Source: Theileria orientalis strain Shintoku
Lineage: Eukaryota > Apicomplexa > Aconoidasida > Piroplasmida > Theileriidae
NCBI RefSeq assembly: GCF_000740895.1
Contig: NC_025262.1
Location: 364,001 to 428,000 of the forward strand
DNA: 64,000 nucleotides
Reading direction: 5' to 3'
Below are positions 52,700 through 62,443 of the stretch, piece after piece. The position numbers and the translations under genes are program-made. The notes beneath the pieces are model-generated. The model made no database searches. It had not been told where the DNA came from and saw nothing but the letters and a program-made list of their open reading frames with translations. Position 1 is the stretch's first letter. Every line of letters starts with the position of its first letter.

Positions 52700-54273
52700 T
52701 TACTGATAAATATCAATATAATATATATAAAAAAGATTAAAGTACATTTTCTGGACATTTTCCAGGGGACAGTCCTGCAAACTCATGATTGGGTTTCTTG
52801 ACTTACCGACAACGTCCTTGTTTAGGTCGAATATAACATGGTTATTTTTGAAAAAGGTCGCGCCCAAAATATATTCATTACTTTTGCTACTTTCTATTCC
52901 CAAACACCACCAGCTGTAATCATTTACCGTTCTTCTAAGATAACAATGATTACCCATTTTAAACAGTGGATTTGGCTGTTTTTTAAAATACATGTAAACA
53001 TTATCTATGTTATCAAATTGTAGAGCTTACTTATTAGTCCTATTGATCATATAAGAGTCCGAGGTCCACTCAAAGTTCGATCCACTGAAAATGATAAAAT
53101 AATTTATACTTACTTTTCAAATGTTAAAACGATTGAAGGGAGCTTTGAAATATCACTGAAGCACATCTTACCGGTTTTTTTATCCACCGTACACTTCGAT
53201 GAGGTTTTCTTTTCATTAGAAAGCTTAGTGATGTCTTCACAGAGACCCTCAAATATTTTATGAATCTTGTTGAACACTTCTTTCTCTAGTGTGCTGATAG
53301 TAGTACCAGTGTCAAGAACAAAATTTTTATTTTTAAATTCTATTTTATTTTCCTGAAAAGAAGCGTCTAATACTTTAATGATGTAAAACTCCGACTTGAC
53401 CAAGGGTGCCCAAATCAATTGTGTTGTATTCTTAATTTTCAGGTTCAACTGGTCGTCAACCCCTCCCAGAGTCATTACTCCTCCATTTTCAGATAGGCAA
53501 AGTGAAAAAATCTTTTTCATTGGTCTAAAGTGATCAGTTAAATACTTTTCTATGAAACTTTGTGTCTCAAAATATTCATGGCTTATTAGAGTTGGCTTAT
53601 CGCTTTTAGCCAATCCTAAAATTCCGTTTGTAATTTGTGACTTTATTAGTTGGCTTTCGTTAGTTACACAGCCAATATAGTTGAAAAATGTGGATAGATA
53701 ACTCGAGTCTTTCTTTATATCGAAACTAATTAAATCTCCTACGACTTTACCCTCTACATTACTTCCTTCTGAGTACGATTCATTGAAAAGGCACGACTCA
53801 TCTAGACCACATTTTCCTTCAACAGCCTTGCAAAATTCACTATCACAATCGATCAATTTATGAGTTACCGAAGCCCCTAATTCGTAGTTAGGCAAAAGAT
53901 GATTTCCACACTCCTTACACTTTCCACATGCCACATTTATAAGCTGTGAACCAGTATCAATAATTAACATCTGTTTAGTTTTCGGATTCCCTATTCCAAC
54001 ATACACATAATAATACGCAAATTTGTGTAAATTCCCAAACACTTTTACTTTAATTAACCCCTTAACAAACCCATAGTTGTCGTTGTCTCTTTCACTGGCC
54101 TCAGGTTTAGATTCTGTTGACCTTAAAAAAGAGCTCTTAACTGATCGTTTACTGGGACGGGGATTAATTCTGGCACCTAGGGACAACCTAATTCCATAAA
54201 AATTATTTCCAAAATTTATAGTCAACCAAAGGATGAACCAAAGAGACATCCATCTAACTCGGGTGATATACAT
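52700..54273 (-). CDS. plasmepsin V-like aspartic protease
   Basis: Three exons: 54273 to about 53,115, a small exon near 53,040-53,090 (SGSNFEWTSDSYMINRTNK), and the last exon ending at 52700. The start has a hydrophobic leader (SLWFILWLTINFG). First catalytic motif IIDTGSQLINVACGKCKEC, second VLDTGTTIST. Between them lies the Cys-rich nepenthesin-type insert (IDCDSEFCKAVEGKCG ... NESYSEGS) and NGILGLAKS; the C-terminal part has WCLGIESSKSN and ILGATFFKNNHVIFDLN. This pattern is that of plasmepsin V / ASP5, an ER or Golgi protease that processes exported effectors. A strong C-terminal membrane anchor is not evident, only a short Tyr/Ile-rich end, so the terminal exon could differ. Confidence 0.88.
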
Positions 54274-55169
54274 TTGCGATAATAATAGAAATACAAATTT
54301 ATAAGAGAATTTACATATGTATAGTTGTTTAAAATATATAAATGTGTATTAATATCTATGTATGAAATTATTTTAAGGGATAATGGAAAATTTTCTTGAA
54401 TCATGATTCATAGATGAAATTAATCAAAAATTTAAATTTATAATAATCTATAAAGATGGATTAATTCAAATTAATCATAACAAAAATAAATGATTAGATT
54501 TAAAATTATAAATTTACAATAATTGAAAACGAGCCAAAATGTTAAGCAAATTTATTGCAAATAAAATTTATATGCAAATTTGAGTTTATAATATTAAATC
54601 TATTTTATAGAAATATATTTGAACAAGATGTGTGGGCGTTTTAATTAATAAAAAAGACCATGCATATGTTAACAATGATTCCTAAATAACCAAAGTAGAA
54701 GACGACTCAAGACTATTCTATATTGAAAATATTATCAATTTAATTTATGATATAGCTGCACAATCGATGTGGTCGATTCTATATATTTTGTTTATGGCCT
54801 TCATCTATACATTGACAAAGACTTATTCAAGTGCCTTAAATTTATATACACCGATCGAAACAAAATGCCGCAAACTTAAAAATTATAATTTAAAAATAAT
54901 AGTATCGCTCGTTTAAGAAAATTTATCTAATAATTATGTTTTTATGTGCCACCCAATATAACTCTAAAACATAAAATTAAATATCAATCCCGACTATTAT
55001 TTTTAATTCTTTTTAAATTTTAAATTATGCAGTAATTTTTATTTTTATAAAATATACTAATTAATTAAAAATTGTAGCTATAAATAGCTAAACTGAATGA
55101 TCATCGCTTTATAATATTTAAAATGAATGGAAATTCATTCAAGTGTTCAATATTTCAAATGCGTTTTAA
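54274..55169. other. AT-rich divergent promoter region
   Basis: Almost 900 bases of extremely AT-rich DNA between divergent genes (protease on minus, ubiquitin protease on plus). No coding exon was recognised. It presumably serves as a bidirectional promoter region. Confidence 0.45.
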
Positions 55170-58100
55170 ATGAATAATAATAAATTTTCAATGTTTGATG
55201 GTTCTGATGATTTTGGTGACCGTGGCTTCAAGAAACAATTGTTTTCCAGTGTAATATCCGATTCAAGCGGATACACCTCCGATAACTACAATGCAGACAG
55301 TTCCTTTGGATACGGTAGCGATATGACGGGATTTATACCCGAAAAAACGTCCAAACTATGGAATCATATCAATTCCAGGCCATATACAATTGACTCAAGG
55401 ACCCATTTTAACGAATCGAGCACACTAGTAAATGATCCTACCAGAATATATAACTTATCTAGAGTTAAAATAGATGAAGATCAAGATAAAATAGAAGTAA
55501 TAAGCGATGTGTTCTCAGAACACGATGATGCCTTGAATCGAATGGCCACACTTAATCGTCCAGGCAGTAACACATTGGGTAGTTCTGCAAACAAAACGAC
55601 TAATGCAGCCACAAAAACAGGCTCTGCCACAACGCAAATTACGAGTAAAGTGGGCGTGAGTAGTAAAATTGGTGCCGGAATGGCAAGTAACGCAAATGTG
55701 CAACACACCGACTCGAACGAGGCAGAGCGTAATTTGACAGAGGACCAGGTCGCAAACGCAAATTTAGAGTATCCAGAACCTAGCACAAGTTACATGGAAT
55801 CCAGTTATATGTCGGACAATTACATGGAGTCCAGTATTGAGCCGAATTACATCGCCGAAACGGCTAGTAAGCCACAATCGGACTTACACTCAGTTACAAC
55901 CTCAGATAGTGTAAAGTATCCACCAGTAAACGTCGTGAATAATCCTCTAATTGCGAACCTTAACACACAGAACACGACAGCAAATGCAGCACCCGTTTCC
56001 CTGTTCCCACAGGTTAACTCAATGCACATAACCCCAATGGAGAATATGTACGCCGCAGAAAGGGCCGGCGTTCCTGACAGTTCGAACGCACCCAACGTGA
56101 TTAAGCACAGAGTTGTGGACTCGGTACATAGCACAGAAGGGGGCATGGGCGGCTTCTCTGACAACAATCCGTTTGAGTCGAACATCATTAACGCAATAAA
56201 TCGCAACTCAATGCAACCCAACGCTCACGTGCCAGGACACCAGATGGGCGGAACGCAGATGCCAGTAGGTGCCGCCCATTCGGGGGATGGCATGGCGGGA
56301 CCCAGTAACGCGTACACCACAAACAGCGGCTTCAACAGGACCACGGCCACTGAGGGCTTTAATAGAGGAGGAAACGCAGGAATATACGGGAGGTCAGGAG
56401 CAAGCGTGGGACACAGTACATACGTAAGGCAGCCAAACATGGCGCCAAACATGCCAGGACAAGGCAGAGGATTTAACGCACACCCAGGCACGTACCAGGG
56501 GGACATGATGAGCTACACGAACTACCTGGACTATAACCCGTTCTCAGTGTTCACACTGAACAGTAACACGATGGCGAGCAGCGCACAGACAATGATGAGC
56601 GACAACGAGCTGAAGAAGCTGAAGTCGATAATATTTAACAACTCCCACGGCGAGGAGACGATGGTGAAGTACTTCACGGAGGCGATCTGCATAACGAACA
56701 GCCAGACGATGTCGCAGATCATCAAGTTCTTCGTCGGGCTCATATCAGATAACCACAAGATAAGGCAGTTTGTAGTGCGCCTGCTGCTGTGCGCACTGTC
56801 CTTTCACCCGGAGGAGTTCGTTAACGCCTTTAAGGTGGAGTACCTGACGGCGCTCTTCACGCCGCAAATCGAAGACTCGATCGGAGTGCACTTCCTGAAG
56901 CTGTTGCTCTCATACAAGTCGACCTTCCACTCGGTGACTGAGCCGAACAACAACGTGCCAGTGTCAGTGAATTCAGACGGATATTTGGTGTACCCACCCT
57001 TGGAAGGAACGAGCGCAAGCGCGAGTGTAGCCGGCGGCTCAGACGGAGTGCCGAACACACGTGACTTCAGAGGGGCAAGGAGCATGGCGCACCCAGCCCA
57101 CAGCAACAGGGCAGATTTAATGGGATTCCTGGAAGAATACAAGGACGGAAAGCTGGAGACGCTGTACATGTTGAAGATACTGATGGACCGGAACAAGGTG
57201 ACGAGCGTATATGACCTGCCGAACAGCACACTCAGAGAACAGATGTGCCTAATCTGGTACGAAATGCCCAACACCATCCCGAACGTTAACGTGATAGAGG
57301 TCCTGCTGCACTGGATCAACTCGAAGGAGGATCTGGAGACGAAGAAGTACCCTTTCCTGCTCCTGGAGAAGATCAGAGACCTGAATCAGTACCCGAGGGG
57401 GCACGTCCTGCTGCTATCGCAATTCTTCCTCTTCACGCTGAAGCACAGGGCAAACATACACCACCACCTGGAATACCTGATAACGCTGGCGTCAAGCCGC
57501 CCCAGCGAGGACGCCTTGAACTACAAGGTGGATTACAGGTTGATCGGAGTGGGATACGGAGGCCAGGGAAGTAGGACGCAACCTGGTTACAGAGGCGGAA
57601 AGATGGGGAGCAATAGAATTATGAGCAGCAGGTACGACAGCAACATGTATTCAGATGTGACGGGGGAGGCTTCGGAGGAGATATTGGGGCAGATCCTGTT
57701 TAAAATCATGTTCACCTTTAACGAAAAGGACCTGCTGGACCTGTGGTGCCTGCTCTGCGTGGTGCCCTGGAGAGTGACGAGTCCAACGTCGGCCTTTTCG
57801 AACCTGTTCTCGACGACGCTGATTACAATACTAAAGGTGACGTCGTTGGGCTCAAGCGGAGGGGCCGCCAATGGGTACGGGGGAGTGGAAACGGGCTATG
57901 GAGGAGTGGGCTACAGCGACTACGGCAGCGGATACATGGACTACGGGTCGGGGTACGGAGGCTACGGAGGAACCCTGGGCTACGACAACTACAGAGACGG
58001 ATACATGGCCAACAGCGGCCTCAGACCAGACGGGAAGGTTAGACTGGATATACTGGAAAATTGCCTGAGAATAGCGCTGGTCAGGTGCTCGTGTCCAGTC

Positions 58101-59822
58101 AACTCGCTGAACTCGCTGCTGCAGACGACGCTGATTCTGAACCCGAGCTGCGTAACGACGAGTGCGCCGGAAGGCGCAGGAGAAGGAGGCGACCTGGGCG
58201 TGAATACAGGAAACATAGTGATATCGTGCCTGAAGAAGAACGGAATGATACTGAACAGCCTCTGCACGTTCCTCTGGAAGTGCCACTTCCTGTGGACGAG
58301 GATCAAGGAGGGAGTGAACATCGAGATAGTAATAGTGGTCACGGAGCTCTACAAAATACTCTCAAACTACACGACGACGAAGCCTCTAGACACGAACCAC
58401 GAGTACAACTTGGATAGTAACAAGATATACAGCTTCTTCAGCAGTCACTCAGGCCACGGACTCTGGAGTAAGATCACGAACTTCATACCGCAAATTAACC
58501 TGGACCACTACGTTGAGCACCTTAGCAGACAGCCCAGCTACGGAGACCAGAGCTACATGAACACCAGAGGAGCGCCGACCTGGGACAACAGAGGAACAAA
58601 CAGAACGAGCTACCCCTTCACAGAAAGGGAGCCGCAGCTCGAGTACCTGGGAGTGACGCAGCATAACTACGGAGCGCCAGGCTCGAACAGGATGGGCGCA
58701 ACAGGAGCGAGCGCAATACACTGGGGAAACGGCTACGGAGAAAGCTGGCGCCTGCAAGACCCAGGCTACGTCGAGGGTGAACTCACGGCGCACCGGCTCG
58801 GCAGGAACATGACGCCGACGACGCGCAGCAACAAGATGGATTACGCGGGCGAAAGGGACCTGGAGGCGCTCGCGCCAAGTAAGCATCAGGTCATCGGACT
58901 GAAAAACCTGGGCAACAGCTGCTACATGAACAGTCTGCTGCAGAGCCTCTACCACACGAGGCTCTTCGTCCACAACCTGCTCATGGCCTACAACAACCCT
59001 TCAGTTCTGCAAAGCCTGAACGGCGAGAGAGGCCGGATGGACATGGCGCAGTACGCAACGAGGACGCCCATGCTCACCGCCCTGGCGAACCTGTTCGTGA
59101 AGATGCGGAGCACCAGCAAAAGGTCAGTCTCGCCGAAGAACATCTTCAAGCTCTTCTCAGACAACCTCTCGAAGTCGCAGCAGGACGTCACGGAGGCAAT
59201 CAGGTTCATCTCGGAGGCGCTCGACCCGGACCTCGAGCTCTGGAAGTCGGTCTTCGCGGGACTCGTGATACGCAGGATCAAGTGCATGCGCTGCGACACC
59301 GTCTCAGACAACGAGGAGACCATGTACGACTTCTCGCTCGCGCTGAACAAGGCGAAGACGGTGCAGCAGATGCTCGACAACTTCTGCACCGTCGAGACGC
59401 TGAGCGGGGAGAACAAGTACTTCTGCCTCGTCTGCAACAGGGACGTGAGGGCGAAGATGTGGAACGAGATCGCCTCGCCGCCCTCGCACCTGATCATCAT
59501 CATGAACCGCAACCTCTGGTCGTCCAACGAGGCGCACAAGCTCCTCAAGAGGGTCAAGGTCAACTCTGAGCTCGTGGTCACCGGCTTCCACTACAGGCTC
59601 TACGGCTGCATCATCCACGCGGGCGACTCCGCCGAGTCCGGCCACTACTACTACGTCGGCTGCGACTCCGAGGACGTCTCCGACTGGCACAAGATTGACG
59701 ACTCGAGCGTCACGAAGCTGCGCCGTTTTTCCATGGACGAGATATCGCGCGAGTCGAGCACGCACGTGCCCTACGTGCTCTACTACCGGTGTATACAGGC
59801 GCCGCTGACTCCACTGAACTAA
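55170..59822 (+). CDS. large ubiquitin-specific protease (USP/UCH domain)
   Basis: A single exon of 1,550 residues. The USP catalytic domain occupies about residues 1,235-1,540. It has the Cys box GLKNLGNSCYMNSLLQSLYHT with nucleophile Cys1251, a zinc-ribbon-like pair of CxxC (CMRC, CLVC), and the His box GHYYYVGC with His1492 followed by WHKIDDSSV (Asp1510 or 1511). The first 470 residues are Asn/Ser/Gly-rich and disordered; residues 470-780 are helical. A Gly/Tyr-rich low-complexity tract (repeats of GYGG, GSGY, DYGSGY) lies at about residues 905-945. The helical arm plus C-terminal USP resembles the USP9X/USP24 type in layout. It removes ubiquitin from protein conjugates. Confidence 0.92.
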   Translation: MNNNKFSMFDGSDDFGDRGFKKQLFSSVISDSSGYTSDNYNADSSFGYGSDMTGFIPEKTSKLWNHINSRPYTIDSRTHFNESSTLVNDPTRIYNLSRVKIDEDQDKIEVISDVFSEHDDALNRMATLNRPGSNTLGSSANKTTNAATKTGSATTQITSKVGVSSKIGAGMASNANVQHTDSNEAERNLTEDQVANANLEYPEPSTSYMESSYMSDNYMESSIEPNYIAETASKPQSDLHSVTTSDSVKYPPVNVVNNPLIANLNTQNTTANAAPVSLFPQVNSMHITPMENMYAAERAGVPDSSNAPNVIKHRVVDSVHSTEGGMGGFSDNNPFESNIINAINRNSMQPNAHVPGHQMGGTQMPVGAAHSGDGMAGPSNAYTTNSGFNRTTATEGFNRGGNAGIYGRSGASVGHSTYVRQPNMAPNMPGQGRGFNAHPGTYQGDMMSYTNYLDYNPFSVFTLNSNTMASSAQTMMSDNELKKLKSIIFNNSHGEETMVKYFTEAICITNSQTMSQIIKFFVGLISDNHKIRQFVVRLLLCALSFHPEEFVNAFKVEYLTALFTPQIEDSIGVHFLKLLLSYKSTFHSVTEPNNNVPVSVNSDGYLVYPPLEGTSASASVAGGSDGVPNTRDFRGARSMAHPAHSNRADLMGFLEEYKDGKLETLYMLKILMDRNKVTSVYDLPNSTLREQMCLIWYEMPNTIPNVNVIEVLLHWINSKEDLETKKYPFLLLEKIRDLNQYPRGHVLLLSQFFLFTLKHRANIHHHLEYLITLASSRPSEDALNYKVDYRLIGVGYGGQGSRTQPGYRGGKMGSNRIMSSRYDSNMYSDVTGEASEEILGQILFKIMFTFNEKDLLDLWCLLCVVPWRVTSPTSAFSNLFSTTLITILKVTSLGSSGGAANGYGGVETGYGGVGYSDYGSGYMDYGSGYGGYGGTLGYDNYRDGYMANSGLRPDGKVRLDILENCLRIALVRCSCPVNSLNSLLQTTLILNPSCVTTSAPEGAGEGGDLGVNTGNIVISCLKKNGMILNSLCTFLWKCHFLWTRIKEGVNIEIVIVVTELYKILSNYTTTKPLDTNHEYNLDSNKIYSFFSSHSGHGLWSKITNFIPQINLDHYVEHLSRQPSYGDQSYMNTRGAPTWDNRGTNRTSYPFTEREPQLEYLGVTQHNYGAPGSNRMGATGASAIHWGNGYGESWRLQDPGYVEGELTAHRLGRNMTPTTRSNKMDYAGERDLEALAPSKHQVIGLKNLGNSCYMNSLLQSLYHTRLFVHNLLMAYNNPSVLQSLNGERGRMDMAQYATRTPMLTALANLFVKMRSTSKRSVSPKNIFKLFSDNLSKSQQDVTEAIRFISEALDPDLELWKSVFAGLVIRRIKCMRCDTVSDNEETMYDFSLALNKAKTVQQMLDNFCTVETLSGENKYFCLVCNRDVRAKMWNEIASPPSHLIIIMNRNLWSSNEAHKLLKRVKVNSELVVTGFHYRLYGCIIHAGDSAESGHYYYVGCDSEDVSDWHKIDDSSVTKLRRFSMDEISRESSTHVPYVLYYRCIQAPLTPLN

Positions 59823-59847
59823 TTTCATTTTTAACACACTTTCATTT

Positions 59848-61152
59848 ATGTTTACATATGTACTATACAGTTGTCTGGCAGTGTATTTGACGAGTTCGTT
59901 AGCTGTTTATGGGCGAATTGCTGGCAGAAGTCAAGCTGGATGCAAGATTGGTTTTAACAGAAGATTAACGGCGTTTATTACCCCTAAAACGCACGACTAC
60001 AGGCATATTTTAAGAGCAGGTAAGGTTTAATGATGATAACTCGATTTAGCTGAAAGGGAAACTACATCTGATAAGAAACTGTACCTCGTTAACCCCCGGG
60101 GATTCTGTGAGGGTGTGAGCAGAGCGATACGCACAGTGGAGGAAACAGTGAGGATTTTCGGACCACCAATATACGTAAAGCACGAAATAGTACACAATGA
60201 AGCCGTATGTAACCGCCTAAGGGTATGGACGAGCGATTCAATGCACTTTTATAGGCCAAGGGTGTGGTGTTCATCGAGGACTTAAACTTGGTTCCCGAGA
60301 ACTCTATTATAATTTATTCCGCACACGGAATATCTCCAGAGATCAGGGAGCTCGCCAAGTCAAGGAATCTTGTGGAAATCGACGCTTCCTGCCCACTTGT
60401 GAACAAGGTCCATGTGTATGTAAAAAATAAGGCCAAGGAAGGGTACAAGATTGTCTTAATCGGCCACAAAAACCACCGTACGTTTAATTTAAACCTAATT
60501 TGTAACTTAGAGGAGATCATTGGGACTAGCGGAGAGGCTCCAGAGGCCGTGACTGTCGTTGAGAATGTGTCAGATGTGCAGGCGCTCGACTTCCCTACCG
60601 ATACCAAACTGTTCTACGTTACTCAGACGACTCTGAGCTTGGACGACTGCAAGCACATTAAGGACGCCCTGGTTGCCAAATACCCGCACATCGAGACCAT
60701 TCCCAGCGGCTCAATTTGCTACGCCACCACCAACAGGCAGACTGCCATTCACAAGGTCACCAAGCTGGTCGACATGGTCCTGATCGTCGGAAGCAAGCTG
60801 TCTTCAAACGCCAAGAGGCTCGTCGAGGCTGCTTTGAACCGCGACGTGAAGTCGTACTTGGTTTTTGACGCCGACGACGTCACTGAGGAGCTCGTCGGCT
60901 CGGCTCGCAATATCGCACTTTCGTCTTCAGCCTCCACTCCCGAGGACCTCACTCAGGCTGTGATGGACAAACTCAGCTCACCGCCCTTTAATTTCGTCGT
61001 TGAGGAGTTCGATGGAGCAGTAGAGCGTGTGCCTAACTGGAGGTTGCCAAGGTACTTTATGTTTGCGCCAGTGACCTATAACAACGTTTAGGAACTTGGA
61101 GCAGATGATCAAGGAACACGACGAATCGGCCAATCAAACTGTAGAATCGTAA
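59848..61152 (+). CDS. ispH: 4-hydroxy-3-methylbut-2-enyl diphosphate reductase (apicoplast)
   Basis: Four exons with 30-nt (60020-60049), about 32-nt (60223-60254) and 40-nt (61052-61091) introns. The N-terminus has a hydrophobic signal ([19 protein letters not shown]) followed by a basic transit peptide, the bipartite leader of apicoplast proteins. The three [4Fe-4S] Cys ligands are in GFCEGV, DASCPLV and SGSICYAT; other IspH blocks are AHGIS, TQTTLS and SSNAKRLVE. The enzyme makes IPP and DMAPP in the last step of the MEP pathway. If the last intron is not removed, the frame ends at 61091 after NNV; splicing restores [20 protein letters not shown] with stop 61152, and the codon AGG is rebuilt across the junction. 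Confidence 0.95.
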
Positions 61153-61350
61153 TATGCTTTTTTATATTTCCTTATCACTGTTTACCAGTTTAATATACAC
61201 AGTCGTATATATACACATATATACATTCTTATGTCCATAAGCATATGTTTACATATATACATATATATACACTTACACACATACATTACATAAGCATACA
61301 AACAAATATGTATATACATAATGATATAATATGTATGAATAAAACATTAA

Positions 61351-62368
61351 CTAGGCGTCTTCGTAAAACACTGCGTATTTTGACCAGTATTCAACAGATC
61401 TTTCATACGTCTTTCTGTCTATTGGCACTCCACTGCCACCCTGATCAATCAAAGCGTTCCTCATGACTCTACACAGTTAATAAATTTCAGAAGCCAATAA
61501 AATTATAACAAGATACCATCAAACACACATAATGTAGACTAGTCATTAATAGTATAACTCAATAGGCTGTTCGTACACTCTAATACTCACGTTATTGGCA
61601 ACATTGGCAGTTCATAGTCCTCGTTTTGTGGCTTAATTGATATTATGTAATAGTCATGAGAATAGTGCGATTCGTCTTCAAATGACTTCATGGCCTTAGA
61701 TTCCTTTATCACCTGCTCTCTGGAATATAAAATAACATCTAAGTATTCGGCCTTTTTAATGTATTTCAAAACGTCGTTTTTTCGAAACCATCTCGTTAAA
61801 ACTGGCAACTCCTTCGACGTTCTAGCGAGGTACCCTGACCTAAAAGATATTAGCATACACAATCTTACTTCAGAAGGTGCTCGTTCTCCTCAGTAATCTC
61901 AATTGCTGAACAGGTGGCTTCCGTAAAGTTCTTAATCAGCAGGTGTTTACAAAATGGAGCGTAACCGTCCCTCAAAACACCCCCGTTTTTTAAACATTCT
62001 CTGACCTATTTATATATAAATACACATTGTTATACTCTACATATAACACACCTTTTCAAGGAAACTTTCCTTAGGATAAGGAATGAAATTTATTCCCTTT
62101 TTATCAAATTGCTTAAAACAAAATGGGTCTGTAGAGATTGAAATGTTTAAAGCAAAATACCTAATCCAATAGTTATACTATTGCTTTCAGAATTACTCAT
62201 TCTACTAAAAAAAACTCTATTCAAAAAAGATAAATGTGTTTGATTTTTACAAATACTGGAACAACAATATGGAATCCTACTAAATAAAAGTGAATGATGC
62301 ACCAATTTCATTGAAAAACAGATATTTACTTTGTATAGAATAACACCTACAACAAATCTGTAATTCAT
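61351..62368 (-). CDS. DUF3228-family protein
   Basis: Five exons. The first (from 62368) encodes a basic, hydrophobic N-terminal extension starting MNYRFVVGVILYKV; an internal Met (MSNSESNS) could also start. Next exons give FCFKQFDKKGINFIPYPKESFLEK, VRECLKNGGVLRDGYAPFC and EITEENEHLLK. The main exon (61,850-61,590) has SGYLARTSKELPVLTRWF, AEYLDVILYSREQV and ELPMLPIT; the last encodes MRNALIDQGGSGVPIDRKTYERSVEYWSKYA, stop 61351. The order dGY-PFC, SGY-AR-ELPVL-RWF, LDVILYS, GGSGVP matches DUF3228, whose function is unknown. Catalytic role is not assigned. Confidence 0.8.
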
Positions 62369-62443
62369 AATATGTGTAAATCATATTATGGATTTATTGT
62401 GTTATCTTGTGGCTTCTACACCTAGCACTTAATATTTATCTAT

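Noticed and set aside
61245..61466. Plus-strand frame of 73 codons after ispH
   Set aside because: It covers TATACA-type simple sequence and the antisense of the last DUF3228 exon.
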